The translations under genes were made by a program, and so were the position numbers. This document shows positions 34,712-46,758 of a DNA stretch of 64,000 nt, one piece after another. Source of the DNA: Entoloma clypeatum (lineage: Eukaryota > Basidiomycota > Agaricomycetes > Agaricales > Entolomataceae); the NCBI GenBank assembly GCA_963565915.1, contig OY751490.1:248001-312000 (forward strand), written 5' to 3'. Below the pieces are notes generated by a model that worked only from the letters and a program-made list of their open reading frames with translations, made no database searches and was not told the DNA's origin. Position 1 is the first letter of the stretch, and the number at the start of each line of letters is the position of its first letter.

Positions 34712-36664
34712 TTACCAAGGGCGGTGGGGGCGTGTTTCGCTATCTACATCTGAATGACGACGTATGACAGAGGGGCCAGAATCGAGATGTCGCCTGGGAG
34801 CGTCCCAATCTCCGGGTGGAACGGATATATGGAAGGTTTCCAGTGGTCGCCTGTAGTCCTTTATTTGTGGAGGGGCCGACAGGGCTGAACCAGGATGGTT
34901 CACCGACATGGCCGAGCGTGGCGTGGTGGGTGAGATAGGCGAAGGATCACAAGTTGAGTTGTCATCGGCAGACACATTGGAAGGGACGGAGAGGCTCAGC
35001 CTTGATCTAGGGGGATGATAATCATCTCCGTCGGACAGCGACGGAGAACGGGCATAAGAATGCCGCGGGGAGCGCGAGGTTGGGTACTCGTGCTGTCGAA
35101 AATCTGTCGCCATGCTGCTGCGCGAAAATCTACCCATCGAATCAACATCGAGAGAAAAAATTCTGATCGGTGGTTTACTGCTTACTGGGAAGAGTGCGAT
35201 CGCCTCCGCGTCCTGAACTCTGAATCCTCCCGGGGATTGGCCCCGCCGAGAGAGTCCCTGTCGTCTGACTTGAGCCGGCGGAGGACGGCAGCTGAGTCGT
35301 GGGTATGTATGCCCCTGAGATCTTCCATTGCTGATATGGGAGGAAGAGCATATGATGAAGATCTGTCGAAGTCCCAAGGTACTTGGATCTGAGGGAGAGT
35401 GATGTTGTTCTCCAATCCCGACCCCGCAAGAGAATATCGTCCATGTGGCTTGGATTCTCGGCCCAGCATGGGGATGTCGATCGGGGATCGGCGGCCGGGA
35501 TAAGGGGCAGGCGCCATGTATGGGGAATATCTTACGGATGCGCTTCGCTTTCGTTCGCGTGGTGACCCGTTCGTGACGTTGTTCGGTGACACCCGAGGTG
35601 GAGGAGGGCGGAGGCCGAGGGAAGGGCTTGGAAGTTGGTAACCATGTCGAGGTGCTTCACGACCCAGTGTGTGATAACTCGGTTGAGAGCTACAAGGGAG
35701 GGTGGGTGTGACAACCGTCCAGCTTGTGTTATTGTCGTTGGAGGATGCAACCGGATTGCTCTGCGTGGCACGTCTTGTTCTGCGACGGTTTGAGCTTGTG
35801 GTCACTATTTGACCATAACCTGGTTGATCAGGGGATAGACATGTGCTGGGGAACGTTGGCCTGGAGATCGCAATTCATTCAGTGACGCAATTCCACATAA
35901 CAAATGTTTGAGGGACAAACCCGAATAGAGGTACAAGTTCATCACGAATGTTGTAGGCGACCCTAGCTTCGAGTTCAGGAAAAGTCGGTGCGGAGGAGTA
36001 AAAAAAAATACCAACCGGCGAGATAGTCGAAGCGCGACCTAAGGTGAGGTATGAACAACAATCACTTGGTGGCAAGTAATTCAACGCACCTCATAAGGCA
36101 TCCAAGTTCCTTGAATCTTCAGATAACCGCCACGGACTCGCCGAATGAGCGGGGCCAGGTCGGGCTGAGAGTCAATCATTTTGACGATGTCAGCTAGATC
36201 ACGGGAAATTGGTGAATGACCAGTGGTGGATGGGGCCAGCGGGGGAAACATACCTTTGGAATTCCCGAGAGCTATGTCATGGAAAGAATGACCATGAACG
36301 GACGAGACAAACAACTACCAGGAATTTCTCACCTTTCCAAATGCCTGTCCACAATATATAGCCATCGTCGATATCCATCATGATCCACTGACCATTGAGG
36401 GGGTATTCATAAACGGGTCTGCGGAAGAGAATCAGTGAGTGATCGTTGTCTTGCGATGTAAGTTTGCCCTACATATATCCTCGTGGATCATTACTAGTAA
36501 TATACCGCCCTTTCGTTACATGATGGCTCGGGCTGGCATATGGCCTGAACCTCGAGCCAGCCCTAGGTGACGACATCTGGACAGCATCCTTGAGTTAACG
36601 TGTGAGCACAAAGGCATGAGAAGCAAGGCGATATTATTACTTGGAGAGTATTAGCGGGGGTCAT
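34712..36664 (-). CDS. APSES-type (KilA-N fold) transcription regulator
   Basis: Nuclear DNA-binding regulator of fungal development. Exon 1 from ATG at 36664 (MTPANTLQ) splices (GTAATA...CTCAAG) to DAVQMSSPRAG; a start at the Met at 36576 is also possible. The DNA-binding domain runs HHVTKGRYITSNDPRGYI, PVYEYPLNGQWIMMDIDD, GYILWTGIWKALGNSK, IVKMIDSQPDLAPLIRRVRG, GGYLKIQGTWMPYEVALRL, and ARVAYNIRDELVPLFG-type residues, spread over about six exons. GYLKIQGTWMP matches the APSES core. The rest (35805-34712) is a Ser/Pro/Arg-rich disordered tail with RRTRRATQ and RKRSASVRYS. One more intron (about 35193-35137) lies in the tail. No ankyrin repeats, so it is not an Swi6/Mbp1-like protein. Basidiomycete members are poorly characterised. 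Confidence 0.88.
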
Positions 36665-37810
36665 CGAGACAGAAAGGGGACAGAAAGGCGGGGGGGGTGG
36701 TAGGAACGTCTTCGAGAATGAGGGGTTATGCGAGGAACGCAGACAGGCACCGCGGTTTCACCCGACTTGACTAGTCAGCTTTGAGGCTGTGGAATGAAGC
36801 TTGGGAGGATCGTGCGAGGAGTAAAGAGCAAACGAGGAAGGCGAGTTTGATGGTGTTCTGTTTTCCGGGGGGGGAGGTCTTTCCGTTTTCTAGAAGGGTC
36901 TACTTTTATTCCATTGAGCGACAGTCCAACAACCCTAATGCAGCCTTGACCACGCGTGAATGGGTCGCCATGAGCCCCTGTAAAAGGAAATCGGTCATTT
37001 ACCAAGGGCCTTGTCGGGACAAATAAAGGAGATGACTTCGCATCCCTTCATTGCCTGTTACCCGATGTATGTAGCCCCTTCGGCAAGATCGTGGTGATCG
37101 GACGACGGACAATAAGAGGAATTCGCGAGATCACCATCTAATAGTTTTCTCGGAGAATGCTCCTTCTGGAAGTCGCGGTCCCTTGACGTCTGTTTCCTAC
37201 TGTTTGCGGGCGCTTTGCCATCTCAGGCTGAACTACGCCAGCAGTTTTGCATAAACTTGGGTTGAGCTCTCAGAGCTTAACCTATAGAAAATGCTTGACG
37301 ATGAGCTGGGTATGGACTGCCACCATAGGCTTCCTGTCCCGCCCCGCCCTCATGCATGAGCACCAGGGCAAGTAAGAGCCAACTTACGGCACCAGAAATG
37401 TATTGAGATTTCTCCGTGTTTCTCAGCAATTGAAAATAAGTACTCCAGCTCGGGTATCTGTTCTCATGCATTTTCTCGCGCTCTCAAAGTGGAATGTTGT
37501 CCTTCGATCAGCTGTGCCTGACGAAGGGTGATCCTCGATCACACTGTGCCTCACTTCACATGCACATCCGACGTCGCGAGGGCTTGACAGGTTTGAGAGG
37601 GTCACGGGTGTCGCCGTCATCATCCTGACCAAATCCCGGACCTGACAGTGAGAAACGGTCCGGATGTCGCATGCACAAATGGTCCTATGTCCCTGCGTCG
37701 GTACCGAGTTCAAATGCACACAGCACAAAGGTGAATTCTTTATATACTGTTCTAAGGTCGACGAAATGTTCCACAAAGCACTGAAATCAAGTTCAAAAAA
37801 GAAAAGCCTC
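36665..37810. other. Intergenic, upstream of the APSES gene and downstream of ODC
   Basis: No gene recognised. A G run near 36690-36700 and a second near 36870 are simple sequence. Confidence 0.4.
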
Positions 37811-39410
37811 CTATCCCAACGCGGCGAATGCCTGCAGGGCTTTAACCACCGCCGATGCCCCCACGCTTCCCGTGGTATAAACAACGTTGCTGACTTCGAA
37901 ACCGTTGAACTGACTGGCGGCACAAACCGTGTAGGCCCCCATGTTGTCGAAGCCCAGCCAGTCGCCAACCTGCAGTGCGCTCGGCAACGTCGTCTTCGGC
38001 GCCACGCAATCGATAGAATCACATGTCGGACCCCACACGCTGCTCAATATCTGTGGCTCGGAGGCCGGGACATGGAAGGAGCCGTTAAGGGACAGGACAT
38101 ATGGATGGATGATCTGGTGGTCGAAGAGGATACAATTGAATGCACCATACACACCATCGTTGATGTAATCTATAAGAGTCAACTTGAACTTGCAAATCGT
38201 AAACGAAAAGAAGAATTTGGCTCACACATGACGCTTGGCTGAGTAGCGTCTGAATTCTCTTTGAAACCTGTAAGGGGAGCCCGCCGCGCAATGATGTTGG
38301 CAGCTAATTTGAACGCCTTGGAAACAAAGAAGCGCCCTGGCTCGGCGATAATTTTGAGACCACTACGATTCGGGAAGTACTCATCGATAGCCCGCGTAAC
38401 GACGAGAGCTGCCTGCTCAAACAGGGCATCTTCGAAACCACCTCCGATATCGAGGAGGTTGAAGGTATATCCGGCTTCCTTCCCCATGTCAAAGACAGCG
38501 CGGGCACGGGAGATGGCGTCGTTGTATACGGAAGGATCGTAGCAACCACTTCCCACATGGAAGCTGACTCCTATAACCTCCAGGTGTAACTCCTTGGCTT
38601 TTGCCAGAAGGGCGGGGACGGTATTCAGAGGAGCACCGAATTTGACCCCGAAGGCGCAAAGACTCTTCGAGTCGTCGGTGAGGATGCGTATGACCAGCTT
38701 GGCTGCAGGGTGAGCGCGCGCGATTTTGTATAACTCGTCCGAGTTATCAAATGTCATCATATCGACCCCAAACTTGGCTGCGCTGCGGACAAAGGAAATA
38801 GCCTTGCAAGGATTCGCGAAGATGATGCGAGAAGGGTCGATACTGCCGACCCCGAGTATCTGAGAGATTTCTCCGTTGGACGCACAATCGAACCCTGATC
38901 CAAGTGCAGCCAGGAGTCGGATCACATAGGGGTCTGGATTGCATTTCACAGCTGCGCGATCCAAAGACTTGCGGTTAGTCGGCCGTTTAGGACAAACTGA
39001 CTAAATAACGTACCATAGAAAGGTTGGATCTCGGGAAGAGATTTTTTCCACCGTTGATGCTGCCTGTATACCTCACTAAGATCCGCCACGAAGAAGGCCT
39101 TTTCGGCATTGGGAACATTGGAAGCTGCGAGTCGAGCCGCGTTCATGACTCCCGCGCGAAGGTGTATTTCGGGATGACCCTGGAGAAGTGGTGGAAGAGA
39201 CGGGAAAAGATGTTTTCCCCGTTCAAATTCGGCTTCATCGATGGCAGCAGGAACAAGGGAAGGCGATGAGGTTGAGCCGTTCACTAGAGCCTTGGTGGAT
39301 CTCCAATCAATACTGTCATAGCCATCGGCGAAAGAACTGATATGTGGCAAGGGGAGTTTGAAGCCCAAGTTATTCAAGCTGAGGGGCGGGAGAACTTCGA
39401 CTTGGGACAT
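37811..39410 (-). CDS. Ornithine decarboxylase
   Basis: PLP enzyme that makes putrescine from ornithine, the first step of polyamine synthesis, in the cytosol. Three exons: about 39410-39013, 38952-38227, 38171-37811. It begins MSQVEVLPPLSLNNLGFKL. The key residues are all seen: the PLP Lys in AVKCNPDP (split by intron 1), the HVGSG loop in GVSFHVGSGCYDPS, DIGGGF, EPGRFFV, and the catalytic Cys at the dimer interface in WGPTCDSIDCV. Length about 490 residues, with an N-terminal extension usual for fungal ODC; the extension often mediates antizyme or ubiquitin-independent turnover. The long 2.3 kb upstream interval fits a heavily regulated gene. Very secure. Confidence 0.96.
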
Positions 39411-41750
39411 TGGAGCAGGTGTGTATGGTGTGTATAGGATGTTGGCAGGGGGGGAACGACAGACTTCACTTCGCTCGGGGTGTTTCTGAATTTGTTGGCT
39501 TTTAGGGACTAACCGCCACGGTCGATGGCGAACCGGGCGGGGCTGGGGCGGCAGGAGAAAGTGAACTTCAGTAGAAGGAGGGTTCCTCGCTCCCTGTTCA
39601 GCGAGGAAATAGCTTTAAGGGCGAATGAAAAGGTTTGTTGAATAATGATTTCAAAAAAAAAATAGGAATAAAAAGGAGTCGGTTTGCTGTGGGCGAATCG
39701 GTTGTCTGGGATGTTAGGGAGGTTCGCCTTGAATTAGACATCAGCCGTGATGGACCAACATAGAGGTATACTACTCACCTCTAACTGATGACCACCTTAT
39801 TAGAATTTCAACGGTGAATTGATTTCCCATACCATATAGAGTCTAGAAAAACTCACTCTAGGGCCAACAAACGAAGGTCTCGATTTCGTCCTTGGTCAGT
39901 AATGGTGACGCGAGGGGTTCTGGGGTCGCGCAGCTGGTGTCGACGCCAGGAGGGAAAATGGCTTGGTTGAAGGTTGCTAGAGGCAGTGGTGGTTGCAGTC
40001 GAATTTTTTTCATCCTTGGTCATCGATAATCAGCGCGGCTGATTCCGATCAACAAATGGCAAAAAACCCTATTTCTCCGGGCTTTGTCCAGGCTCCCTCC
40101 GTACATAGACTCCCCATTTCGCCAGCCGTAGCCAACGGTCCACCACACACGAGTTTCAATTGCCGGTCTGTTTTCCGTCCCAAATCGTGGGAGAGACACT
40201 CTGACCACCCCTCCAGTTTTCATCGACTGAGCTTCCCAAGCAGCAATTATGCACGAGTGAATTTATAAGTTTCACTCTTGGATTCCAAACGACCCTGTTT
40301 TACAGGTTGACAACGGACGCGAAAACGGCCCGACGGATCTTTGAACTCTTACACGATTTCACAGGGGACTATCATCCGAGTCGGTTTTCGCAAAGAATCG
40401 GGAACCAAAATCGACCGAAAACCACCCACTCTGACGATCAAACCCTCATCGATCCTCGACATCACGGAGTCCAATTTACTGAGGCAGTATTGCCTCATGT
40501 CCTTTACACACGAAAATGGCCCGGAGGCAGTGATCAAAAGCCAAGACCGTCCTACATACAAAAATTGGCCAAGGTTTGGCTTACTCAACTTACGAGACTC
40601 CATTTTACCACCAGGATCTCAAATCCGAAGAATGTTGCTGTTTACACGATGCCCGTTTAACCGAACGGGGACATGGAATTTACCGATTGTATTCCTGTCA
40701 ATTCGATCCTACTTACCCACTCCAATCGCAAGCGCACGAGACCCATAATGAACAAACAGATATCCAAAACAGCAGCGTATTAATTCAGTTTCGAACCTGA
40801 CAAATCTGAATATACTATGCACGCCCCCAACCTTCCGAAGTGACGGCGAGCAGATAGAGAAGGTAAGCATGGAGAGGTCACCTAAAATCACTGACTGGAC
40901 ACCCTGTCAGGGTCCAGCCCATCTTTGATGCCCCAGCGCCACACTCTCTCAATATAATTCACATTACTCGGACAGGAACATGCTTACGACGCCAGCCACA
41001 ACATCTGCTTGTCCTTCTGTTGGTCGGGAATCTCAATATTTCCGCCTCTGAAAAATATAGATCTTGTATGTATCTCAGTCTGGCAATCTGCGGGTACCGA
41101 GTCGGTTAACTATCAACTCGCCAACCCTGTATCGGGTCCATCGAGGAATTGTCGAGACCTCTTATATGTCATCATTTCTCCGTAAGGACTCCTCGTTGCA
41201 AACCTCGTTTTCCGGCGCACCTTCGCATGTAATCCCTGGATCAGGTCCTATCCTGCCCTATTTGGGCCGGAGTCCATATAAGTATGGGACCAATTGCAAC
41301 ATCACAGTCTCACAGGTGTTTCGATGTATTAACTTGTATGTTTTGGTGTTCCAGTGGGCACTTTTTTCTGTTTCTTGCGGCTGTTCCAATGTCTAGTACA
41401 CGTGATGAGATAGTGCAAGGATGTTAGTCATGGTACTGAGTCGGCGATTGGAAGTGGGCAGCCATGATCATCCAGCGAAAAACACGGCCGAAAACCATGT
41501 CTTTCAACTTGCCATTAAGGTAGTATCCCCTGCTTCCGACCCTTTGATCAAGCTATATCTGGCACCGCGGCATTCACATATGGAGTTTGCGAGGTGAATG
41601 TACACGGGTCACCTGTTTCTTACAAAGTTATCCATGAAAGTAGAAGTGGCGTCAACCACCGGGTCCCTGTGAGAGCCTTTTCTGGCTTTCTTGTCAAAGT
41701 TCAGTTTACTTTCAGGTCGAATAGGGTTATATTCAACCAAGACCATAGCC
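39411..41750. other. Intergenic, 2.3 kb upstream of ODC
   Basis: This holds the ODC promoter and leader and the 3' side of PTPA. Plus-strand frames near 40307-40748 and 41064-41396 are open but unlike any family I know and lack a coherent splice pattern. An A run lies at 39650-39662. A CACGTG box lies at about 41399. Confidence 0.4.
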
Positions 41751-42982
41751 TCAAGTACGTGCCCATGGACCTATCGTCTCGTCGGGCGTCGAAGAATGAT
41801 CATCCCATTCGAGCAATCCCCCGAGTGGAAGGTGCTGTACAACGACCCGCTTTCCAAGGACTTCGGCCTGGTCATAGCTATCCATCAGTACGGTCATCTC
41901 GGTTGACAGGAGGGAATTCGCTTACCTCGTACATCTTAAACAGTCCGGAGTTAACCTTCTTCCAGTTAGGGACACCAACGGCGATTGAGTGCAACTGGGA
42001 TGAATGTTCGTGAAACGGGCCGAATTTGACTTGACGAATACGTTCGATCAAGATGAAGTACAGGTTCGTTGAAGGAAGTGAAGGGCGAAGAACAGCATTC
42101 ACAGGGATGTCCGTTTGTTCTATCAGCGACAATGTGGCATGTCAATTGAAGGTAAAACAATGATTGCAAACCGTTTACCTCGTAATTGGGCACTTCCAAA
42201 GATATAGCCCAGGAAAGAGTAATCATCTAAGCCCCAGACGCCATGGCTTCCGGCAGGCTCCAATCGATAGGTGTCTTGCAGCTTCCAACAAAGCCGAAAG
42301 TATCGAACGAAAACGAGAAAGACAAGGTCTCTTTCCTCGTCCTCGACTGGCCGAAAAAAACGGACAAGGGTCAAGGCGTGAAGGAAGAGAGCGAACGATG
42401 TTTCATGGCCCGTTCCGTAGTCCATCCGCGGAAAAGACCCGAATGAGGTCGCGAAGAGCGGGCGTACGTGGGGCAGCACGTCTGTAAAGCCAGGAGAGAG
42501 CAGGTCGCTCAAAACACGGTCCATCCTCTGGGCGAGGACGTATGTCAGTCAATCAGTTTCCATGGGTTGATATGATAGAGCGGACCTCTTCAAGACGAGA
42601 ACCCCATGTACGAAACGCAAGATTTCCAAAGCGTTGGGGAGATTCTAAAGGTGGTATCTCATCGATCCAACTGTCTAATGTGTCCAGAACACCGATCATT
42701 TTCGTTATGGCCTGGTTCGCAGTCAGAGAAGGTTCACTATATGCGCGAAGAACCAGGAACACACACTTGGCTGGGGTTCGGTGACCGCCATGGGAGATAT
42801 CGGCCAACTGCAGCTTCGTTTAAACGTTGTAGAAAGATTGCATAGTCCTGATATGTCTGAGTGGTTCGCCAAATCTCTACATCGTGATCGGTTTTGATTT
42901 TGGGCTCTGGTAGTGTTTTGAGATTTCGGACCTTGGATAAAGGAATTTCACGAAGTTGCGGGAGGACCGCCGATCCCGACAT
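41751..42982 (-). CDS. PP2A activator / peptidyl-prolyl isomerase PTPA (RRD-type)
   Basis: Phosphotyrosyl phosphatase activator; folds or activates the PP2A catalytic subunit and related phosphatases, cytosol and nucleus. The ATG at 42982 gives MSGSAVLPQLREIPLSKVR. Then AIFLQRLNEAAVGRYLP, LDSWIDEIPPLESPQRFGN (the conserved substrate-pocket region), MDYGTGHETSFALFLHAL with the invariant YGTGHE-x-xF, GSHGVWGLDDYSFLGYIFGS, and the last exon AEVLGKRVVVQHLPLGG. The PxxP-like GLDD motif and YGTGHE are diagnostic. The C-terminus ends PDETIGPWART, short, more like yeast Rrd1 than the longer Rrd2. Introns keep frame. It is divergent from Ku70, starts 197 bases apart. Confidence 0.93.
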
Positions 42983-43178
42983 AGAGGAACGATGAAGACT
43001 CTGCACGCCGATGAGTCACGAGAGGTCATCAAAGTCGTGACCTCTGTGACGCGACGCGTTTCGCCGCCCCACACTGTCCTCGCTAGCGCCTCAGGTTCTA
43101 CATCACATCCATTGAATCTTGGCACCTCTCAGTCTCAAATTCAAATCCAAGCTTTAGTTGTATCAAAACCATTGCAAA
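42983..43178. promoter_or_regulatory. Shared divergent promoter, PTPA / Ku70
   Basis: Only 196 bases separate the two start codons, so the promoters must overlap. No TATA box is seen. Confidence 0.6.
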
Positions 43179-46100
43179 ATGCCTCCTTACGATGACTGGA
43201 ACAAGATTGACGAGGAAGAGGACGAGGAGCTCCAGGACATCTCCGTGAGTAACCTCAAGAAGCTAGCCTCTTGAATTTAACTTTCTTTCTCAGTTATACC
43301 AAGGCAAAAGAGATGTAATTCTCTTCTGCATCGATTGTTCCGAGTCCATGTTGGAACTCCGGGAAGACCCCAATTACGAAGACGCCAAAACATGCCACTT
43401 GTTCACCGCCCTTGAAGCCGCCATGCAAATCCAGAAAAAGAAGGTCGTAGCTGGTCCCAATGATTCCGTTGGCATTCTATTCTTCAACACAGTAAGCCAT
43501 ACGAATTAAGATGACTGCCGTTTTGATTAACTTTACTGCATGAATGCAGACTCGACAGACAGCCAATAGTCGGAATCAAGGCTCGGAAATCAAGAAGAAT
43601 ACGTTCTTGTACCAGCCAATCGGACCTTTGAACGCCCCTACAATACAAGAATTGATTCGCCTTCTCGACGGTATGTTTTATTAACCTTCATAAAACTCTG
43701 CTTATCTGCCATTGGAAGATTTCAGGGAAGAATCTACAACGTTGGGGACCACTTTGCCTCCATTGGTCGGAAAGAGAATCCCCATGGGAGACGTCTTCAC
43801 GAGCTGCAACTGGGTTATCCGAGATGGGTTCGTCCAGGCTGAGGTCTGTTCACACATACTTACCCTTGCCTACCCAATAGGGCACCGAAAACAGCGACAA
43901 AGCGCGTCTTTTTAATTACCGACCAAGATGACCCGCATCCTGGCCCAGGCAGCAAGCAGCTCCTGAGGTCTGCTCGAACAACCTTGATTGTATGTGCTCA
44001 ACAGCGATATTTCAAATCACGCATGTAACTCGATAACCTCAGGACCTTACAACATCTGGCGTAACTGTAGAACCCTTCTTCATCAGCACCCCAGACAAGC
44101 CTTTTGATGTCTCTAAATTCTACTCGGTAAGGTCACCTCGCAAGAGACCCCTAGTCTACTCATAGCCTCCAGTCGGTCTTGCTCCCTAATAACCTGGTGG
44201 ATGAGGACGACATGGATCCATCAGATCCCTCCGTCCTTCCAGAGTCTATATCGATCACCCGCATTGACGATCTGCTCGCCCAGATGCGTTTTCACGAGGT
44301 ACCCAAGCGGGCTCTATTCAGTGTGCCTTTCGAAGTCGCCAAGGGTTTTACGGTTGGTGTCAAGGGGTGAGAGTTAACTTTACCATTTCTCATGCCAGGA
44401 TTGCTTACTATAAAAAGGTATGGCCTGGTGACAGAACAGAAGAAAGGAACGTACAAATATTTCGTTGACGTTGGGGATAGGATGGAAGTGGCAAACGTCC
44501 GAACAGTATATGTTGACGAGGTTTGTGCGCGAGCCTTGCAGGGAGATCTCGTTGAATAAGCGCGTGTCTAGGCTCAGGAAACAGAGGCCGAACCGTCGAA
44601 AATCGTATATGGCATGTCATTGGGTGGGTGCTCTACCCGCCCAGACGAAGATGACGAAGATGACGATGATGGTAAACTTGACGGGGTCAGGATGGTGAAG
44701 GCCGGTAATAGAGTAAGGTATCTTTATTTGGTGGCTGCTCAAGCTTACCAAATTCCTCAGCCCTTTTTCACCGCTGAAGATGTCAGGTCCTTCAGGACAA
44801 TGGGCCTTGAACCGGGTGAGTCCGACTGTAGTTAGGCGCCAGTAAGAGCTCACCATCGACTCCAGGTGTTAAACTCCTCGGCTTCAAGGATATGAATGAA
44901 CTTGCCTTCGAAGATAATGTCAAGCATTCCCTTTTCATATATCCCGACGAAATGGTAGGCCTTTTATCGCTATAATGTACATCTATTTCACTATTTCGTC
45001 ACAGGCATTTTCTGGGAGTAAACGCACTTTCAGCGCTCTCCTCAAAACAATGATAGAGAAGAAGAAAATGGGACTCGTCCTCATCCTGACGAGAAGAAAT
45101 GCTTCACCCACATTCTGTGCGCTCCTGCCGCAGGTTTGTATGACTGCTCGCCTATGATGACATGCCTCACGATTACTGCTGAGGTGTTAGGAAGAAAAAG
45201 CAGATGAGACCGGGTGGAAAGACCCCGCAGGTTTTCACTTGATTCCTCTCCCTTTCGCAGACGACGTGCGGGCAGCTACCATTGAGAAAGGCACCCGAGG
45301 TATGGATAAAGGCGGATGTAACCAGCGCTTTCTGCTCATGTACCTCGAAAAGCCTCGGACGAACTTAAAGACGCAGCGCGTGCCTGGATCGATAAGCTTT
45401 CGGTCAAAAACGGAGCATATCCGCCTGATTCATACCCCAATCCTGGTAAATTATTCCCGTATAATTCACTCACTGCGCCCTGATCTCAGCCTATTGATTC
45501 GTCCCTCACATAGCATTGGCGTATCACAATGCTCAGCTTGAAGCCACCGCATTCCGAGAGGAGTTCGATCCAGATACATTCGAAGATTTGACCCTACCTA
45601 AAGCAGAAATGATACACAAGGTACCCATCTATTCAAATCGTTGACAAGTGGACATCTGACATGTCTTCTGCTTTTGAACTTGACATAGCGCGCGGGAAAA
45701 CTCATGGAGTCTTGGAAACATGCACTTGTCAATGACGATTCTGCTAATTACGTTCAGGAGGCCCCGAAGAAATCCAGGAAAAAGGCCGCCGATGATGAGG
45801 CAAGAACTGGGACCAAACGCAAGGCAGTATGTCTCGGAGTTTTCTTTTCTTCTGATAGATTGGATTTTTTTTTGACCCGTGGTCATAGGATGTAAGCGTC
45901 GACGAAGCAGAAATCAGGAGCATGTATGATGCGGGAACTCTCATGAAGGTTAGTAGTTGGCTCGGACGGATACCTTTTAATTTTGTGTCACTCATGCAAA
46001 CTTGATGTACCTCGATACACAGATGCGTGTGGACCAGCTCAAGGTGAGACCCCCTCCTCTTGGTGTGGCAGGGACGTTAACTTCAGAAAAATCAGGACTT

Positions 46101-46182
46101 TCTCAAATCAAAGAGCCAACCAGTTTCTGGGAAGAAGGCCGATCTTGTCGAGCGGGTAGCCGAATGGCTAGATGCCCATTGA
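43179..46182 (+). CDS. Ku70, DNA end-binding subunit of non-homologous end joining
   Basis: Forms a ring with Ku80 on double-strand break ends; also acts at telomeres; nuclear. About 13 short exons. The protein opens MPPYDDWNKIDEEEDEELQD, acidic as in other Ku70. The vWA-like domain follows: RDVILFCIDCSESMLEL, then VGILFFNT, LFLITDQDDPH and VTVEPFFISTPDKPFDVSKF. The Ku core begins PKRALFSVPFEVAKGF and TYKYFVDVGDRMEVANVRTV, with YLYLVAAQAYQIPQPFF and LLGFKDMNELAFEDNVKHS. The C-terminal SAP domain is spliced late: KNQDFLKSKSQPVSG then KKADLVERVAEWLDAH and TGA at 46182. One acceptor near 44580 is ambiguous by six bases. Frame is intact; expected functional. Confidence 0.95.
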
Positions 46183-46758
46183 ACATCACACCGGAGTTTT
46201 TTTCAAACTACCCCTATCCTCCTAATGCTCTTTTTGGTTCCGTTTTGTTCGGGTCTCAGAAGGCGCTTCGATCAACTATCTTATTCGTCAATACAAGCAC
46301 GCATCCCAGCGAATATATTATTTCCTTTTGCCATCTTGATATGGATGGGATGAATGCGGGAGATCGTCGTGTAACGGCTAACATTTTAGAGGCCGCCTCA
46401 AATGATGGAGCAGGAACTGTCGACTGGAACAAGTGACCGAACTTGATATCAGATTCCTCGATAAGTATTGACAGAATGACTTGGACCAGCCAGTTCAAAT
46501 CAAAGGACTATATCAGTTACACGCATTGATCGAGCTTTATTACGGCGTCTATCATAGTAGGTTGATCATTTCGCTTACTGAACGTGATTGGAGTATGGAC
46601 ATTGTGCGTATCCTTGAATTTCTATCAAAAAAATAGTGAAATTTTCGGGAAGCTGGTTTGGTCGCCTGGCCCTTTCCTTACACCTCCCGTATACATTTGG
46701 TACCTACCACTAAAATACCCTGGTCGTTGGCGCTACATACTGAGCCCTTGTACCTAAA
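46183..46758. other. Intergenic between convergent Ku70 and deaminase genes
   Basis: Open frames here are continuations of flanking frames; nothing is recognised. Confidence 0.4.

Noticed and set aside
37423..38022. 199-codon minus-strand frame overlapping the ODC 3' end
   Set aside because: It overlaps the verified ODC last exon in another frame and has no domain.
39993..41396. Plus-strand frames upstream of ODC as a second gene
   Set aside because: Several short unrelated frames with no shared splice pattern or recognised motif.
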